This document shows, in pieces, positions 9,441 through 18,834 of a DNA stretch of 51,216 nt (positions are counted from its first letter, which is position 1; each line of letters starts with the position of its first letter). The DNA lies in NCBI RefSeq assembly GCF_008014345.1, contig NZ_VPFL01000022.1, positions 1 to 51,216 of the forward strand, written 5' to 3'. Under the pieces are notes generated by a model. It ran no database searches. It saw only the letters and a program-made list of their open reading frames with translations, and was not told where the DNA came from. Position numbers and translations under genes: made by a program. The stretch is from Pelomicrobium methylotrophicum (GTDB lineage Bacteria; Pseudomonadota; Gammaproteobacteria; Burkholderiales; UBA6910).

Positions 9441-9830
9441 ATGGCAGACGACGCGAAAACCTACGATCCCCCTTTCTATACCGACGAGGAGCTGGACGCC
9501 CTGTACGAGCGGGACCCGGTGGAGGCGATGCGGATTTCGCGGCGCCAAGCGATGATGCTGCGGGAACTCGAGGCTCGCGCCGCAGCGTCAACCGGCGCGC
9601 CGCCGCCCAGCGAGGCGGAACTCCGGGACGCCCTGGAGCGCGCTCGCCGCGTGCTGCTGCGGGACGGCGGCGACTTGGAGCTGGTGGAAATCGCTGGCAC
9701 CGTGGTGCGCGTGCGGCTCAAGGGCAACTGCGTCGGCTGTCCGCGATCGGTGTTGGACTTGAAGCACGTGGTGGAGCGGGCGATCCGGCAGCAGTTTCCC
9801 CAGATTACCAAGGTGGAGAACACCTTTTAG
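9441..9830 (+). CDS. NifU-like C-terminal (Nfu) domain iron-sulfur protein
   Basis: This 129-residue protein's C-terminal half (about 55-129) is a NifU C-terminal domain: LRRDGGDLELVEI-type core, then GNCVGCPRS with the CxxC pair that binds a bridging 4Fe-4S cluster, then ERAIRQQFPQITKVE. Such proteins carry or deliver Fe-S clusters to apo-enzymes; the window encodes several clients, including aconitase and SdhB. The first 50 residues form a charged helical extension not part of the domain. It follows purL by 67 bp and is convergent with the parvulin gene. I cannot assign it to a named orthologue, so no symbol is given. Confidence 0.85.
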   Translation: MADDAKTYDPPFYTDEELDALYERDPVEAMRISRRQAMMLRELEARAAASTGAPPPSEAELRDALERARRVLLRDGGDLELVEIAGTVVRVRLKGNCVGCPRSVLDLKHVVERAIRQQFPQITKVENTF

Positions 9831-9844
9831 AGCAGGCTGGCAGC

Positions 9845-10663
9845 CTACTCGATTTTGGCCTTCTGGCGCAGTTGGGACACCAGCTTCATCAGCTCCTGCT
9901 GCTGAAGCTGCTGACGGATGTTGTCCTTCACTTCTTCAAGTGGCGGTGCCTTGAGAGGCCGTACATCTTCGAGCTTGATCACGTGCCAGCCGAAGGTGGT
10001 TTGCACGGGCTGCGGGGTCATCTGGCCCTTCTGGAGCTTCACCAAGGCATCGGCGAACGGCTTTACGTAGCTGCTCGGAGCGTTCCAGCCCAAGTCTCCA
10101 CCGTTTTCCTTGGACCCCGGGTCCTTGGATTTCTCGGCGGCGAGCTTCTCGAAGCTCGCCCCGCCCTTGAGCTGGCTGATCAAGCTCTTTGCCTCTGCCT
10201 CCGTTTCCACCAGGATGTGGCGCGCCCGGTATTCTTTGTCGCCCAACTGCGCCTTGACGCGGTCGTATTCCTGCTTGACCGCCTGGTCGGTGATCGGGTG
10301 TTTGTTGAAGTAATCTTCCAGGTAGGCGCGGATCAGCACGTTCTGGCGCGCGAGCTCGAGCCGCGTGACGACCTCAGGGCGCTTGTCGATGCCTTGCCGG
10401 ACGGCCTCCTGGGTCACGACTTCCTGCGTGATCAGCGACTCCTTCACGCTTTCGCGCAACTGGGGCGAATCAGGCTGTCCCTGGGTCACGCGTTCTTTCA
10501 CCAGTTGTTCGACGCGGGATTGGGGGATGACAACGCCGTTGACGGTGGCCGCCCGACCTTCCTTGGCGGGCGCTTTGGTGGCGTCCTGGGCGTGGAGCAT
10601 CGGGGAGAGCGCAGCCGCAGCGAAGGCAGCAGCGAGGGTGAGTCGGTTCCAAAGGGGGGTCAT
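9845..10663 (-). CDS. Periplasmic parvulin-type peptidyl-prolyl isomerase
   Basis: This 272-residue PpiC/SurA-like protein is probably a periplasmic folding factor. It has a Sec signal peptide (hydrophobic residues about 8-20, likely cleavage after LHA near 25), a SurA-N-like helical part (about 40-140), and one rotamase domain (about 145-240) recognisable from YRARHILVETEAEA, FEKLAAEKSKDPGSKENGGDLGW and TTFGWHVIKLEDV. The C-terminal tail is Gln/Lys-rich helix. It is the last gene of the minus-strand chain from msrB, 23 bp after bolA, and ends 14 bp from the convergent Nfu gene. Substrates are unknown. Confidence 0.9.
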   Translation of the reverse strand: MTPLWNRLTLAAAFAAAALSPMLHAQDATKAPAKEGRAATVNGVVIPQSRVEQLVKERVTQGQPDSPQLRESVKESLITQEVVTQEAVRQGIDKRPEVVTRLELARQNVLIRAYLEDYFNKHPITDQAVKQEYDRVKAQLGDKEYRARHILVETEAEAKSLISQLKGGASFEKLAAEKSKDPGSKENGGDLGWNAPSSYVKPFADALVKLQKGQMTPQPVQTTFGWHVIKLEDVRPLKAPPLEEVKDNIRQQLQQQELMKLVSQLRQKAKIE

Positions 10664-10686
10664 GGCACTCCTTGTGGGGTGGCTGG

Positions 10687-10950
10687 TTAGAACTCGTCGG
10701 GGCTCAGCGCCCGAATGCTGAGGGCGTGAATGTCCTTTTGCATCAGATCGCGCAGGGCGTCGTAGATCATCCGGTGCCGCGCCATGGCGCTTTTGCCGGC
10801 GAAGCGGGGCGAGATGACGGTGAGGCGATAATGGCCGCCGCCGCTCTTGGCGCCTTCGTGGCCAACGTGGAACGCGCTTTCGTCCACTACCTCCACGACC
10901 TCGGGCGCGAGCACCGCCAGCCGCTGCCGTATCCGCTCCTCGGTGGTCAT
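10687..10950 (-). CDS. bolA: BolA family protein
   Basis: This 87-residue protein has the BolA fold signature: [28 protein letters not shown], then [13 protein letters not shown] and [11 protein letters not shown]. BolA proteins pair with monothiol glutaredoxins and act in iron-sulfur/iron handling or as stress regulators. The exact BolA subgroup is not decided by sequence alone, so the symbol denotes the family. The start ATG overlaps the stop of yciI (ATGA), implying coupled translation. Confidence 0.9.
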   Translation of the reverse strand: MTTEERIRQRLAVLAPEVVEVVDESAFHVGHEGAKSGGGHYRLTVISPRFAGKSAMARHRMIYDALRDLMQKDIHALSIRALSPDEF

Positions 10951-11252
10951 GCGGGTAGGACTTTCTTGAAGGGTCGCACCGTGACTCGGGCGTAGACGCC
11001 CGCTGCCACGTAGGGGTCGGCGTCGGCCCAGGCCTGGGCGTCGGCCAGGGAGGGGAACTCGGCCACGATGAGGCTGCCGGAAAATCCTGCAGGCCCGGGG
11101 TCGGGGCTGTCGATGGCGGGCATCGGTCCGGCCAGCACCAGGCGGCCCGCGTCCTGCAGTGCCTTCAGCCGCTCGAGGTGGGCCGGCCGCGCGGCAAGGC
11201 GCTTCGTGAGGCTGCCGGGCGCATCTTCCGCGACGATGGCGTAAAGCATCAT
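10947..11252 (-). CDS. yciI: YciI-like protein
   Basis: This 101-residue protein of the YciI/DGPF-like fold starts [17 protein letters not shown] and has the family's [23 protein letters not shown] and [23 protein letters not shown] segments. Its biochemical role in bacteria is not settled. It starts inside the stop of yciB (two consecutive ATG codons at 11252 and 11249) and overlaps bolA by four bases, so it belongs to one tightly packed operon with both. Confidence 0.88.
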   Translation of the reverse strand: MMLYAIVAEDAPGSLTKRLAARPAHLERLKALQDAGRLVLAGPMPAIDSPDPGPAGFSGSLIVAEFPSLADAQAWADADPYVAAGVYARVTVRPFKKVLPA

Positions 11253-11788
11253 CCGCTGCTTTCTTCTTCCTGGACGTATTTTGCCAGCATGAGCCCCTGG
11301 GCGAGCGCGAAGAGCAGCAAAAGCCCCATGGCGCCGAACACCTTGAAGCTGACCCAGCTTTCGGTGGAGAAGGTGTAGGCAACGAATAGGTTGATGCCGC
11401 CCATCGCCAAGAAAAAGCCGATCCAGCTCAAGTTAAGCCGTGTCCATACGCCGTCGGGCAGCGTGATCCGGCTGCTAAGCATGGCTTGGATCAGGTTCTT
11501 CCCAAGGGCCTGCGCGCCAGCCAGGGTCGCGGCGAACAGCCAATAGAGCACCGTGGGTTTCCATTTGATGAACGTCTCGTCGTGCAGCAGCAAGGTCGCA
11601 CCGCCGAAAACCACGATCACCGCGAGGCTCACCCATAGCACGGCGTCCACCTTGCGGTGCCGCCACCATGCCCAGCCGATCTGGGCAAAAGTGGCCGCGA
11701 TGGCGACCGCCGTGGCCACGTAGATGCCCTGGAGCTTGAAGGCGATGAAAAACAGGATGACCGGAAAGAGATCGAAGAGAAGCTTCAC
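11249..11788 (-). CDS. yciB: Inner-membrane septation protein YciB
   Basis: This integral membrane protein of the YciB/IspZ (septation protein A) family is linked in other bacteria to cell-envelope integrity and division. The open frame extends to 12307, but homologues begin (M/V)[18 protein letters not shown] therefore start at the GTG at 11788, giving 179 residues, which is also the E. coli length. About five membrane segments are visible, with the conserved [15 protein letters not shown] and [20 protein letters not shown]. The Shine-Dalgarno is weak. It overlaps yciI at its end and follows the 231-residue unknown gene by 83 bp. Confidence 0.9.
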   Translation of the reverse strand: MKLLFDLFPVILFFIAFKLQGIYVATAVAIAATFAQIGWAWWRHRKVDAVLWVSLAVIVVFGGATLLLHDETFIKWKPTVLYWLFAATLAGAQALGKNLIQAMLSSRITLPDGVWTRLNLSWIGFFLAMGGINLFVAYTFSTESWVSFKVFGAMGLLLLFALAQGLMLAKYVQEEESSG

Positions 11789-11871
11789 GAATAAGGCATG
11801 TCCCGCCCGCTCCTGGATCCGGGAGGCGGTCTTTACAGGTTGACCAGCGATCAATTGTACCACGCGGGCGC

Positions 11872-12567
11872 TCAATGCCGCATGGTCCAGCGCTGGTGGT
11901 ATTCTCGGACCAGCGCTCGCACTTCTTCGCCGTAGACCGGTTTCTGCGATTGCCGCAGCGCCTCCTCGAAGAACACCGGGCATTCCTCGGGCAGCCACGC
12001 TTCGAGCAGGTGGTAGGCGCGGGCCATGCGGTCGGGGTCCTGGGTGCGGGTGGCCACAATGGCGTAGTTGAAAAGAAGGATGCGCCAGGGACGCTCTGGC
12101 GCCGGGAGATCCGCATCCGCCCGGACCGCCGGGTGCACGTGGTCGATGATACGACCCATGCCATCGAACAGTTGGCTGATGGCCGGGCGCTCCGACAGGC
12201 GGTTGGCCCGGGAAGCGAGGGCGTTCACCAGCGGCTCCGCCGGGCGCAGCATGCCGCCATGGCGGATAATCCAGTCGGCAATCGCCAGGGTCGCGTCGTC
12301 CAGCCATTGACGCTCCGCGCTGCAGCCTAGCTGATCGACCCAGACGTTCAGGTCCGAGAGGCAGGCGAGGGCGTGCTCCCCTAGGACCGTGGGATCTTCG
12401 TCCGGGAGGGAGCCGTTAGGGCCGTGCAGGCGATCCAGCTCGGTGAAGGCGGCCATCATTTCCTCCAGCGCTTCGATCAGCAGGGCAGGGGGGACCGCCT
12501 CGGTTTCACCGCCCCGGGCCGCATAGGCAGCGAGCAGCGCTCGGGCCGCCTGTTTCAAGACGCTCAT
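11872..12567 (-). CDS. Conserved-looking protein of unknown function
   Basis: I do not recognise this 231-residue protein. It is soluble, mostly helical, with no signal peptide or clear motif; it contains many Leu/Ala helices, [18 protein letters not shown] near the middle and [20 protein letters not shown] towards the end. The open frame runs upstream, but the ATG at 12567 overlaps the msrB stop (ATGA) and is the sensible start. The tight coupling to msrB on one side and to yciB-yciI-bolA on the other marks it as a real gene. A role cannot be inferred from sequence. Confidence 0.75.
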   Translation of the reverse strand: MSVLKQAARALLAAYAARGGETEAVPPALLIEALEEMMAAFTELDRLHGPNGSLPDEDPTVLGEHALACLSDLNVWVDQLGCSAERQWLDDATLAIADWIIRHGGMLRPAEPLVNALASRANRLSERPAISQLFDGMGRIIDHVHPAVRADADLPAPERPWRILLFNYAIVATRTQDPDRMARAYHLLEAWLPEECPVFFEEALRQSQKPVYGEEVRALVREYHQRWTMRH

Positions 12568-12965
12568 GTCTTCTCGGGATCCAAGCGCAGGGCGGCGGAG
12601 TTGATGCAATACCGCAGCCCAGTGGGCTTGGGGCCGTCGTCGAATACGTGGCCCAGGTGGGCGTCGCAACGGCTGCAAAGCACCTCGGTCCGGTGCATGA
12701 AGAAGGAGTCGTCGTCTTTGGTCGTCACCGCATCCGGCGACACCGGCTGCCAGAAGCTGGGCCAGCCCGTGCCGGAATCGAACTTGGTCTCGGCGCTGAA
12801 CAACGCCGCCCCGCAGCACACGCAGCGGTAGATGCCGGGCTCCTTGCAGTCCCAGTACTCGCCGGTGAAAGCCGGCTCAGTGCCCTTGCACCGAGTCACC
12901 TGGTACTGCTCGGGGGTGAGCAGCCTTCTCCACTCCTCATCGCTTTTCACGACCTTTTCGGCCAT
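12564..12965 (-). CDS. msrB: Peptide methionine-R-sulfoxide reductase MsrB
   Basis: This enzyme reduces methionine-R-sulfoxide in proteins, using thioredoxin. The 133-residue protein has the zinc CxxC pairs ([10 protein letters not shown] and [13 protein letters not shown]) and the catalytic site RYCINSAAL near the C-terminus. An upstream in-frame start at 13007 exists, but the ATG at 12965 follows a strong GAGGAGG at ideal spacing, giving [12 protein letters not shown], typical for the family. It is the first gene of the minus-strand chain that ends with the parvulin. Confidence 0.95.
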   Translation of the reverse strand: MAEKVVKSDEEWRRLLTPEQYQVTRCKGTEPAFTGEYWDCKEPGIYRCVCCGAALFSAETKFDSGTGWPSFWQPVSPDAVTTKDDDSFFMHRTEVLCSRCDAHLGHVFDDGPKPTGLRYCINSAALRLDPEKT

Positions 12966-13036
12966 GGGTTTCCTCCTCGGGTGGATTCCATCAGGACGGT
13001 TTGCCATTTTACTCTGAGCCGGGCGCCGCTAAACGC

Positions 13037-13068
13037 AAAGGCCCGCCTGGGGCCGCCGGCGGGCCTTT
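13037..13068 (-). terminator. Terminator after acnA
   Basis: AAAGGCCCGCC and GGCGGGCCTTT form a perfect 11-bp stem around a 10-nt loop. Read on the minus strand it follows the acnA stop by about 22 bases and is trailed by a T-containing stretch. It would separate prpD-acnA transcription from msrB. Confidence 0.8.
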
Positions 13069-13090
13069 CTGGGGTGGAAGTGCGCTCTGC

Positions 13091-15925
13091 TCAGGCTGCC
13101 ATCAGCTCCCTCAGCACGTAGGGCAGGATACCTCCGTGCCGGTAGTAATCCACTTCAATGGGCGTGTCGATCCGGCACAACACGGTCACTTCCTGGCACG
13201 AGCCGTCTCTGCGCTTGATCATCAGGCGGACATCCTGCTGCGGGCGGATGTCCTCCAGGCCCAAGATGTCGAATTCCTCGTCTCCCCGAATGCCGAGCGA
13301 CTGTACGCTGTCCGAGCCCTTGAACTGCAGCGGCAGCACGCCCATGCCCACCAGGTTGGAGCGGTGGATACGCTCGAAGCTGCGGGCGACCACCGCCTTC
13401 ACCCCCAGCAGTTGGGTGCCTTTGGCGGCCCAGTCGCGCGACGACCCGGTGCCGTACTCCTCACCCCCGAAGACCACGGTGGGCGTCCCTTCGGCGAGGT
13501 AGCGCATGGCGGCCTCGAAGATGGTCATCTGCTCGCCGGTCGGCTGGAAGACGGTGTACCCGCCCTCGATGCGGCTGCCGTCGGGCTTGGGCGGCAACAT
13601 CAGGTTCTTGATCCGCACGTTGGCAAAAGTGCCGCGCACCATGACCTCATGGTTGCCGCGGCGGGCGCCGTAGCTGTTGAAGTCCGACTTCATCACGCCG
13701 TGCTCGAGCAAATAGCGGCCCGCCGGGGAATCCTCCCTGATGGCGCCCGCCGGGCTGATATGGTCGGTGGTGACGGAGTCGCCGAAGATTCCCAACGCCC
13801 GCGCTCCCACGATGTCGTGGACAGCCTGCGGCTGCAGGGAGAAATCCTTGAAGAAGGGCGGTTCGGCGATGTAGGTGGACTTGGGCCAACTGTAGACTTC
13901 GCCGGTGGGCGCCGGGATACTGTTCCACAAGGCATTGTCCTTGGTGAAGTCCGAATATAGCCGCTGGAAGACCTTCGGGTCGGTGGCGTACTGGAGGGCA
14001 TCGGCCACTTCCTGGGGGCTGGGCCAGACGTCGCCGATGTACACTGGTTTGCCGCCTTTGCCGATGCCGAGGGGTTCGGTCATCAGATCCTTGAGCATCG
14101 TGCCGGCGATGGCGTAGGCCACGACGAGCGGCGGGCTCGCCAGAAAGTTGGCCTTGATGTTGGCGTGGATGCGGGCTTCGAAATTGCGATTACCGGAAAG
14201 GACCGCCGCGCACACCAGGTCGTTTTTCACGATCGCCTCCTCGATGCCGGGGTCGAGGGGACCGGCGTTGCCGATACAGGTGGTGCAGCCGTAGGCGGAG
14301 ACGTAGAAGCCGAGCTTTTCCAAGTAGGGCAGCAGTCCGGAGCGTCTCAAGTACTCCGTCACGACCCGCGAGCCGGGCGCGAGCGAGGTCTTGATGTGCT
14401 TGCTGACGGTGAGCCCCTTCTGTACCGCCTTCTTGGCCAGCAGGCCCGCGGCGATCAGCACGCTCGGGTTCGATGTGTTGGTGCAGGAGGTGATGGCGGC
14501 GATGAGCACGTCGCCGTGGCCGATCTCCACCGGTTCCGACGCAGAGCGTTCCAGCGTGACCACGTCGGGCGTGGGACGGTTGTCCACCATCTCGATCACG
14601 TCGGCCGGCGCTCCATTGTTGACGGATTCGGGCGCCACGATGCCGCCGCTCGCCGGATCGCGGGGGACCAAGGTGGCGCGGTAGCGCTTGCCCAGCTCGT
14701 CCTTCGACTTGTTGTAGCCGTTTTCGGCCACGGGTTTGCTGAACAGCTCCGTGAACTTGGCTTTGACCTGCCCGATTTGAATGCGGTCCTGGGGCCGCTT
14801 GGGCCCGGCGAGGGACGGCTCCACCGTGCCGAGATCCAGCTCCAGCACCTGGCTGTAGTCGATGTCGCCAGCCTTGGGCATGCCGAAGAGCCCCTGGGCC
14901 CGGAAATAGGCTTTGAACGCGGAAACCTCTTCTTTGGTGCGGCCCGTGATTTCCAGGTACTGGACGGTTTTCTCGTCCACGGGGAAGAAGCCCATGGTGG
15001 CGCCATACTCGGGCGCCATATTGGCGATGGTGGCGCGGTCGGGCACGGGCAGCGCCGCCGCGCCCTCGCCGAAGAACTCCACGAACTTGCCCACCACCTT
15101 GGCCTTGCGCAGCATCTCGGTGATGGTGAGCACCAAATCGGTGGCCGTCACTCCCCAGCGCAACTGCCCCTTGAGGTGCACGCCTACCACGTCCGGCGTG
15201 AGGAAGTACACGGGCTGGCCTAGCATGCCGGCTTCCGCCTCGATGCCCCCCACACCCCAACCCACCACGCCGATGCCGTTGATCATGGTGGTGTGGCTGT
15301 CCGTTCCCACCAGGGTATCGGGGTAATAGATCCCATTTTTGCGATGCACGCCGCGCCCCAGATATTCCAGGTTCACCTGGTGCACGATGCCGATGCCCGG
15401 GGGGATCACGCGAAAGCTGTCGAACGCCTGCATGCCCCATTTCATGAACTGGTAGCGTTCCCGGTTGCGCTGGAATTCCAGCTTCATGTTGAGGTCCAGC
15501 GCGTTCCTCGTTCCGTAGTAGTCGATCTGCACCGAGTGGTCCACCACCAGGTCTACCGGCACCAGCGGCTCGATCAGCTTTGGGTTCTTACCCAGTCGCT
15601 TCGCCACGCCGCGCATGGCCGCCAGGTCTGCAAGCAAAGGCACACCGGTGAAGTCTTGCAGCACGATGCGGGAGACGACGAACGGAATCTCGTGGGTACG
15701 CGGTGCGTTGGGCTGCCAGGCGGCGAGCTGGCGCACGTGCTCCTCGGTCACTTTCCTGCCGTCGCAGTTACGCAGCACCGACTCTAGCACGATGCGGATC
15801 GATACCGGCAGGCGCGAGATCTTTCCCAGACCGGCTTTCTCCAGGGCGGCAAGAGAGTAGAACCGGCCTTTCTTGCCTCTGGCGGGAGTGAATTCCTTGA
15901 GCGAATCGAACAGGTTGTGGCTCAT
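13091..15925 (-). CDS. acnA: Aconitate hydratase, AcnA/IRP type
   Basis: This 4Fe-4S enzyme isomerises citrate to isocitrate; next to prpD it probably also hydrates 2-methyl-cis-aconitate. The 944-residue protein is of the AcnA/iron-regulatory-protein type. Cluster ligands are visible as Cys481 in SCTNTSNPS and Cys547/Cys550 in GCTTCIGN. Also present are [15 protein letters not shown], the swivel-domain substrate motif [15 protein letters not shown] and the C-terminal [16 protein letters not shown]. It is slightly longer than E. coli AcnA (about 890), with extra sequence just before the first cluster cysteine. It starts 13 bp after prpD on the same strand, so it is almost certainly in one operon. 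An AcnD function cannot be excluded, since the families are close and no prpF is nearby. Confidence 0.92.
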   Translation of the reverse strand: MSHNLFDSLKEFTPARGKKGRFYSLAALEKAGLGKISRLPVSIRIVLESVLRNCDGRKVTEEHVRQLAAWQPNAPRTHEIPFVVSRIVLQDFTGVPLLADLAAMRGVAKRLGKNPKLIEPLVPVDLVVDHSVQIDYYGTRNALDLNMKLEFQRNRERYQFMKWGMQAFDSFRVIPPGIGIVHQVNLEYLGRGVHRKNGIYYPDTLVGTDSHTTMINGIGVVGWGVGGIEAEAGMLGQPVYFLTPDVVGVHLKGQLRWGVTATDLVLTITEMLRKAKVVGKFVEFFGEGAAALPVPDRATIANMAPEYGATMGFFPVDEKTVQYLEITGRTKEEVSAFKAYFRAQGLFGMPKAGDIDYSQVLELDLGTVEPSLAGPKRPQDRIQIGQVKAKFTELFSKPVAENGYNKSKDELGKRYRATLVPRDPASGGIVAPESVNNGAPADVIEMVDNRPTPDVVTLERSASEPVEIGHGDVLIAAITSCTNTSNPSVLIAAGLLAKKAVQKGLTVSKHIKTSLAPGSRVVTEYLRRSGLLPYLEKLGFYVSAYGCTTCIGNAGPLDPGIEEAIVKNDLVCAAVLSGNRNFEARIHANIKANFLASPPLVVAYAIAGTMLKDLMTEPLGIGKGGKPVYIGDVWPSPQEVADALQYATDPKVFQRLYSDFTKDNALWNSIPAPTGEVYSWPKSTYIAEPPFFKDFSLQPQAVHDIVGARALGIFGDSVTTDHISPAGAIREDSPAGRYLLEHGVMKSDFNSYGARRGNHEVMVRGTFANVRIKNLMLPPKPDGSRIEGGYTVFQPTGEQMTIFEAAMRYLAEGTPTVVFGGEEYGTGSSRDWAAKGTQLLGVKAVVARSFERIHRSNLVGMGVLPLQFKGSDSVQSLGIRGDEEFDILGLEDIRPQQDVRLMIKRRDGSCQEVTVLCRIDTPIEVDYYRHGGILPYVLRELMAA

Positions 15926-15938
15926 GGCCTTGTCCTTG

Positions 15939-17381
15939 TCAGATCACAAACATGTCAACGAATTCATGCACGGGGGTGGTTTCCAGCGCCTGCTGGTCCT
16001 GGCACAGCTCGAAGATGGCCGAAGCCTGCTTAGGGGGGAAGCGGCGCGCCAGGTTGGCGCGGAACTTGGCTTCCAACAGGGGGATGCCTTCCTTGCGCCG
16101 GCGCCGGTGACCGATGGGGTATTCCACTACCACCTCGTCCGTTTTGGTTCCATCCTTGAAGTAAATGGTGATGCCGTTGGCAATCGAGCGCTTGTCGGGG
16201 TCCAGATAGTCCTGGCTGAACTGCTTGTCCTCGACGCACTCCATCTTCGCCCGCAGCTGATCGATGCGCGGGTCGGCGGCCACGTCGTCCTCGTAGTCGG
16301 CGGCCGTCAGCCGTCCGTAGATCAGGGGGACCGCCACCATGTACTGGAGGCAATGGTCCCGATCCGCCGGATTGGAGAGAGGACCCTGCTTGTCGATGAT
16401 CCGGATGGCCGACTCGTGGGTGCGGATCACGATTCTATCGATCTCGTCAAGCCGGCCCTTTACCAGCGGGTGCAACTGCATGGCACACTCCACCGCGGTC
16501 TGGGCGTGGAACTCCGCCGGGAAGGAGATCTTGAACAGCACGTTCTCCATGACGTATGAGCCGTAGGGCCGCTGGAATTTGAACGGCTGGCCGCGAAACA
16601 GCACATCGTAGAAACCCCAGGTCTTGGCGGTGAGCGCGGATGGGTAGCCCATCTCGCCTTTCTTCGCCATCAGCGCCAGGCGTACTCCGCGGCTGGTGGC
16701 ATCGCCTGCCGCCCAAGACTTGCGCGATCCCGTATTGGGGGCGTGGCGGTAGGTGCGCAGGCTGTGGCCATCGATCCAGGCGTTGGACACGGCGTTGATG
16801 ATCTCCTCATGGGTGCACCCCAGCATCTGGGCCACCACGGCGGTGGTGGCCACCTTGACCAGGATCACGTGGTCCAGACCCACCCGGTTGAAGCTGTTTT
16901 CCAGCGCGATCACGCCCTGGATCTCGTGGGCCTTGATCATGGCCGTGAGGACATCCCGCATGATCAGGGGCGCCTTGCCGTGGGCGACGGCGGTGCGCGA
17001 CAGCCAGTCGGCGGTGGCCAGGATGCCGCCCAGGTTGTCGGAAGGGTGACCCCATTCAGCGGCGAGCCAGGTGTCGTTGAAGTCGAGCCAGCGGATCATG
17101 GTGCCGATGTTGAAGGCAGCCGTCACCGGGTCGAGCTGGAACTGGGTACCGGGAACCTTGGCGCCGTGGGGAACCACGGTTCCCGGCACGATAGGGCCCA
17201 ACAGCTTGGTGCAAGCAGGATAACCCAGCGCCTCCAGCCCGCACCCCAGCGTGTCCATCAGGCACAGGCGGGCGGTGGAATAGGCCTCCTGGCTTTTGAT
17301 TTCATATTTTGTGACGTAGTCAGCGATATCCACCAGCACCTGATCGGGCTCGGGGCGGACGTTGGATGGCTGCGATCCCAT
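15939..17381 (-). CDS. prpD: 2-methylcitrate dehydratase PrpD
   Basis: This MmgE/PrpD-family enzyme dehydrates 2-methylcitrate in propionate breakdown. At 480 residues it matches E. coli PrpD (about 483). Recognisable are [20 protein letters not shown], the active-site region [35 protein letters not shown], and [10 protein letters not shown]-like [19 protein letters not shown]. The ATG at 17381 follows AAAGGAGAACC. It is co-directional with acnA 13 bp downstream. Its usual partners prpB and prpC are here only as a relic directly upstream; intact copies lie around 35-37 kb. A GntR-type palindrome about 400 bp upstream may mark the old operon promoter. Confidence 0.95.
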   Translation of the reverse strand: MGSQPSNVRPEPDQVLVDIADYVTKYEIKSQEAYSTARLCLMDTLGCGLEALGYPACTKLLGPIVPGTVVPHGAKVPGTQFQLDPVTAAFNIGTMIRWLDFNDTWLAAEWGHPSDNLGGILATADWLSRTAVAHGKAPLIMRDVLTAMIKAHEIQGVIALENSFNRVGLDHVILVKVATTAVVAQMLGCTHEEIINAVSNAWIDGHSLRTYRHAPNTGSRKSWAAGDATSRGVRLALMAKKGEMGYPSALTAKTWGFYDVLFRGQPFKFQRPYGSYVMENVLFKISFPAEFHAQTAVECAMQLHPLVKGRLDEIDRIVIRTHESAIRIIDKQGPLSNPADRDHCLQYMVAVPLIYGRLTAADYEDDVAADPRIDQLRAKMECVEDKQFSQDYLDPDKRSIANGITIYFKDGTKTDEVVVEYPIGHRRRRKEGIPLLEAKFRANLARRFPPKQASAIFELCQDQQALETTPVHEFVDMFVI

Positions 17382-17414
17382 GGTTCTCCTTTCAGCGTAG
17401 GCGCGGACAACGGA

Positions 17415-17690
17415 TCAGGCCGAGCGCTGCGCGGCAGTGCCGGCCCGCGGCCGGCCGCGGACTTTCTTCATCTTTTCGATGGGCACCCAGGGGCGGGGTT
17501 CAGGGCCGATGTGATGGGCGCTGGGCGGATGATCTTGCCATCGAAGCGCTGCTCGATCACGTGCGTCGACCACGCCGCGGTGCGCGGGCGCAACGCATCC
17601 ATCGGATGCACCCTCGCCGGCCGCTGCTTGCCTTCAACCCACTCATCCACCCCTGCCCCTCGCAAACGAGACCTCCAGCTTCGCTCCTCC
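17415..17690 (-). pseudogene. Decayed prpB-prpC relic (internal deletions, frameshift)
   Basis: Reading the minus strand, the first part (17643 to about 17690) matches the last codons of the intact prpB at 36.1 kb: AKLEVSFARGRGG against [12 protein letters not shown]. The start of prpC follows at the same phase (ATG at 17646, ATGAGTGGGTTG against ATGAGTGGATTG). The sequence then jumps to the HPMD(A/V)LR region (17588-17629, about 32 of 42 bases alike, PrpC residues about 93-107) and then to the PrpC C-terminus (17476-17586, about 104 of 112 aligned positions identical, residues about 346-382). One C is missing in the CCGCCCC run, shifting the frame just before the last 18 codons. About 240 codons between the last two blocks are gone. 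The original frame would end at 17415. This stretch plus the palindrome at 17788 is what the 436-bp gap between prpD and the CitE-like gene holds. Confidence 0.85.
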
Positions 17691-17787
17691 GCCCATGAGT
17701 CACGGGCGAAAAGCGGATTGGCCGGAATTTTAAGAATTATGGGTCTGCGTGATTGGAGCATCAAATATTTTATAGTTTATGATTTTA

Positions 17788-17803
17788 TATCTTATATAAG
17801 ATA
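17788..17803. promoter_or_regulatory. Perfect 16-bp palindrome, candidate GntR-regulator box 1
   Basis: TATCTTATATAAGATA is a perfect palindrome in an AT-rich patch within GC-rich surroundings, about 100 bp upstream of the prpB/prpC relic and 407 bp upstream of prpD on the minus strand. The same word with one change lies before gntR (19948-19963). Position and symmetry fit an operator for the GntR-family protein encoded at 20 kb. The binding protein is inferred. Confidence 0.6.
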
Positions 17804-17817
17804 CAAGAAATGATCGC

Positions 17818-18813
17818 TCACGCCGGGGCGAACCAGGGCTCGACCTCCGGCGGAAGCACCGTGCCGGTCGCGCGCGCCTGGCGCAGGATGCACCAGTAAT
17901 AGCGGTAGCTCGCCCGATCGTGCAGCTCGCCCCGGTGGCGGATAGGGGCCCAGCCGCTGCGTTGAGCGGCAAGAAGGATCGTCGCGGCCTCCTCGATTTC
18001 CTGGTGACGCGGGCGCATGGCGTCCACGATGGGTTGAATCTGGGACGGATGGATGCTCCACATGCGCAGAAACCCGTACTCGGTGCGGGCCCGCCAAGCG
18101 TCCTCGTAAGCGCGATAGGGGTTGTCCAGGTCCGTCGTCACGTTGTGGACGGGAACACACCCATGGGCGAGGGCGGCGGCCACCACTTCGCACTTGGCGC
18201 GGCGGATGAGGTGGTGCTCGAACTGGGCCGGGCTGCGCATGGCACTCGCGGGGATGGCGCCGTGGTGTCCGCTGACGAAGTCCAGGAGCCCGAAGTCCAG
18301 CGTTTCCACGCCCGGAAGCGCGGCGATGGCAAAAGCGTCACGCAGGGCGCCGTGGGTCTCGATGAGCACGTGCACCGGGATGCGGCGCGTAAGCCCCCGT
18401 TCGCGGCAGCGGCCCTCCAGGTACTCGATCATCTCTCGCGCTTGCCCGGCCGACCGGACTTTGGGCAGGGTCACGTAGGCCACCCGATGGCCAGCACCGT
18501 CGATGATCACGTCCACGTCCTTGCGCCAGTGGGGATGATCGGGGCCGTGGATGCGCACACCGCATCGGCCGAACCGGTTCGCTGCGGCGTTCAGAAGCTC
18601 CGCCACCATCTGGGCATGTTCCAGCTCGCGCCCCACGGGGGCACCGTCCTCGCAGTCGCAGCTCACATCGAATAGGGGGCCGAGGCGCTGCTGGTACTCC
18701 AAGGCTTTGAGAATGAACCGCTCGTTGCCCGCGTAGTGCTCGCACGCAGGCAGCCACGGGAAGGGCTTCTCGCCCTGGAAGAGCACCTGTTCCGGGTGGG
18801 GCGCGGACGGCAC
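17818..18813 (-). CDS. HpcH/HpaI aldolase / CitE-like lyase family protein
   Basis: This 331-residue TIM-barrel protein is of the citrate lyase beta / malyl-CoA lyase superfamily. Visible are the metal/substrate segments DVSCDCEDGAPVGRE, VRIHGPDH, TLPKVRSAGQAREMIEYLE, the central HVLIETHGALRDAFAIAALPGVETLDFGLLDFVSGHHG, and MWSIHPSQIQPIVDA. The family makes or breaks C-C bonds of acyl-CoA or oxo-acid substrates such as malyl-CoA, citramalyl-CoA or oxaloacetate. There is no citrate lyase alpha, gamma or accessory gene here, so it is not part of a citrate lyase complex. It follows mdh by 21 bp on the same strand and probably shares its operon. The substrate is unknown. Confidence 0.8.
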   Translation of the reverse strand: MPSAPHPEQVLFQGEKPFPWLPACEHYAGNERFILKALEYQQRLGPLFDVSCDCEDGAPVGRELEHAQMVAELLNAAANRFGRCGVRIHGPDHPHWRKDVDVIIDGAGHRVAYVTLPKVRSAGQAREMIEYLEGRCRERGLTRRIPVHVLIETHGALRDAFAIAALPGVETLDFGLLDFVSGHHGAIPASAMRSPAQFEHHLIRRAKCEVVAAALAHGCVPVHNVTTDLDNPYRAYEDAWRARTEYGFLRMWSIHPSQIQPIVDAMRPRHQEIEEAATILLAAQRSGWAPIRHRGELHDRASYRYYWCILRQARATGTVLPPEVEPWFAPA

Positions 18814-18834
18814 GGCAGGGGCTCAGGCCGGCGT

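Noticed and set aside
9834-9846. AGGCTG-G-CAGCCT as a terminator between the Nfu and parvulin genes
   Set aside because: The dyad has a one-base centre, so the usable stem is only four or five pairs, and there is no T-tract.
9404-10690. 428-codon plus-strand frame spanning the Nfu and parvulin genes
   Set aside because: It overlaps two well-supported genes, and its translation shows no domain.
13091-15925. Extra length of acnA as a fusion or frameshift
   Set aside because: The extra residues lie in one continuous frame before the first cluster cysteine and all catalytic motifs follow in order; more likely a clade-specific insertion.
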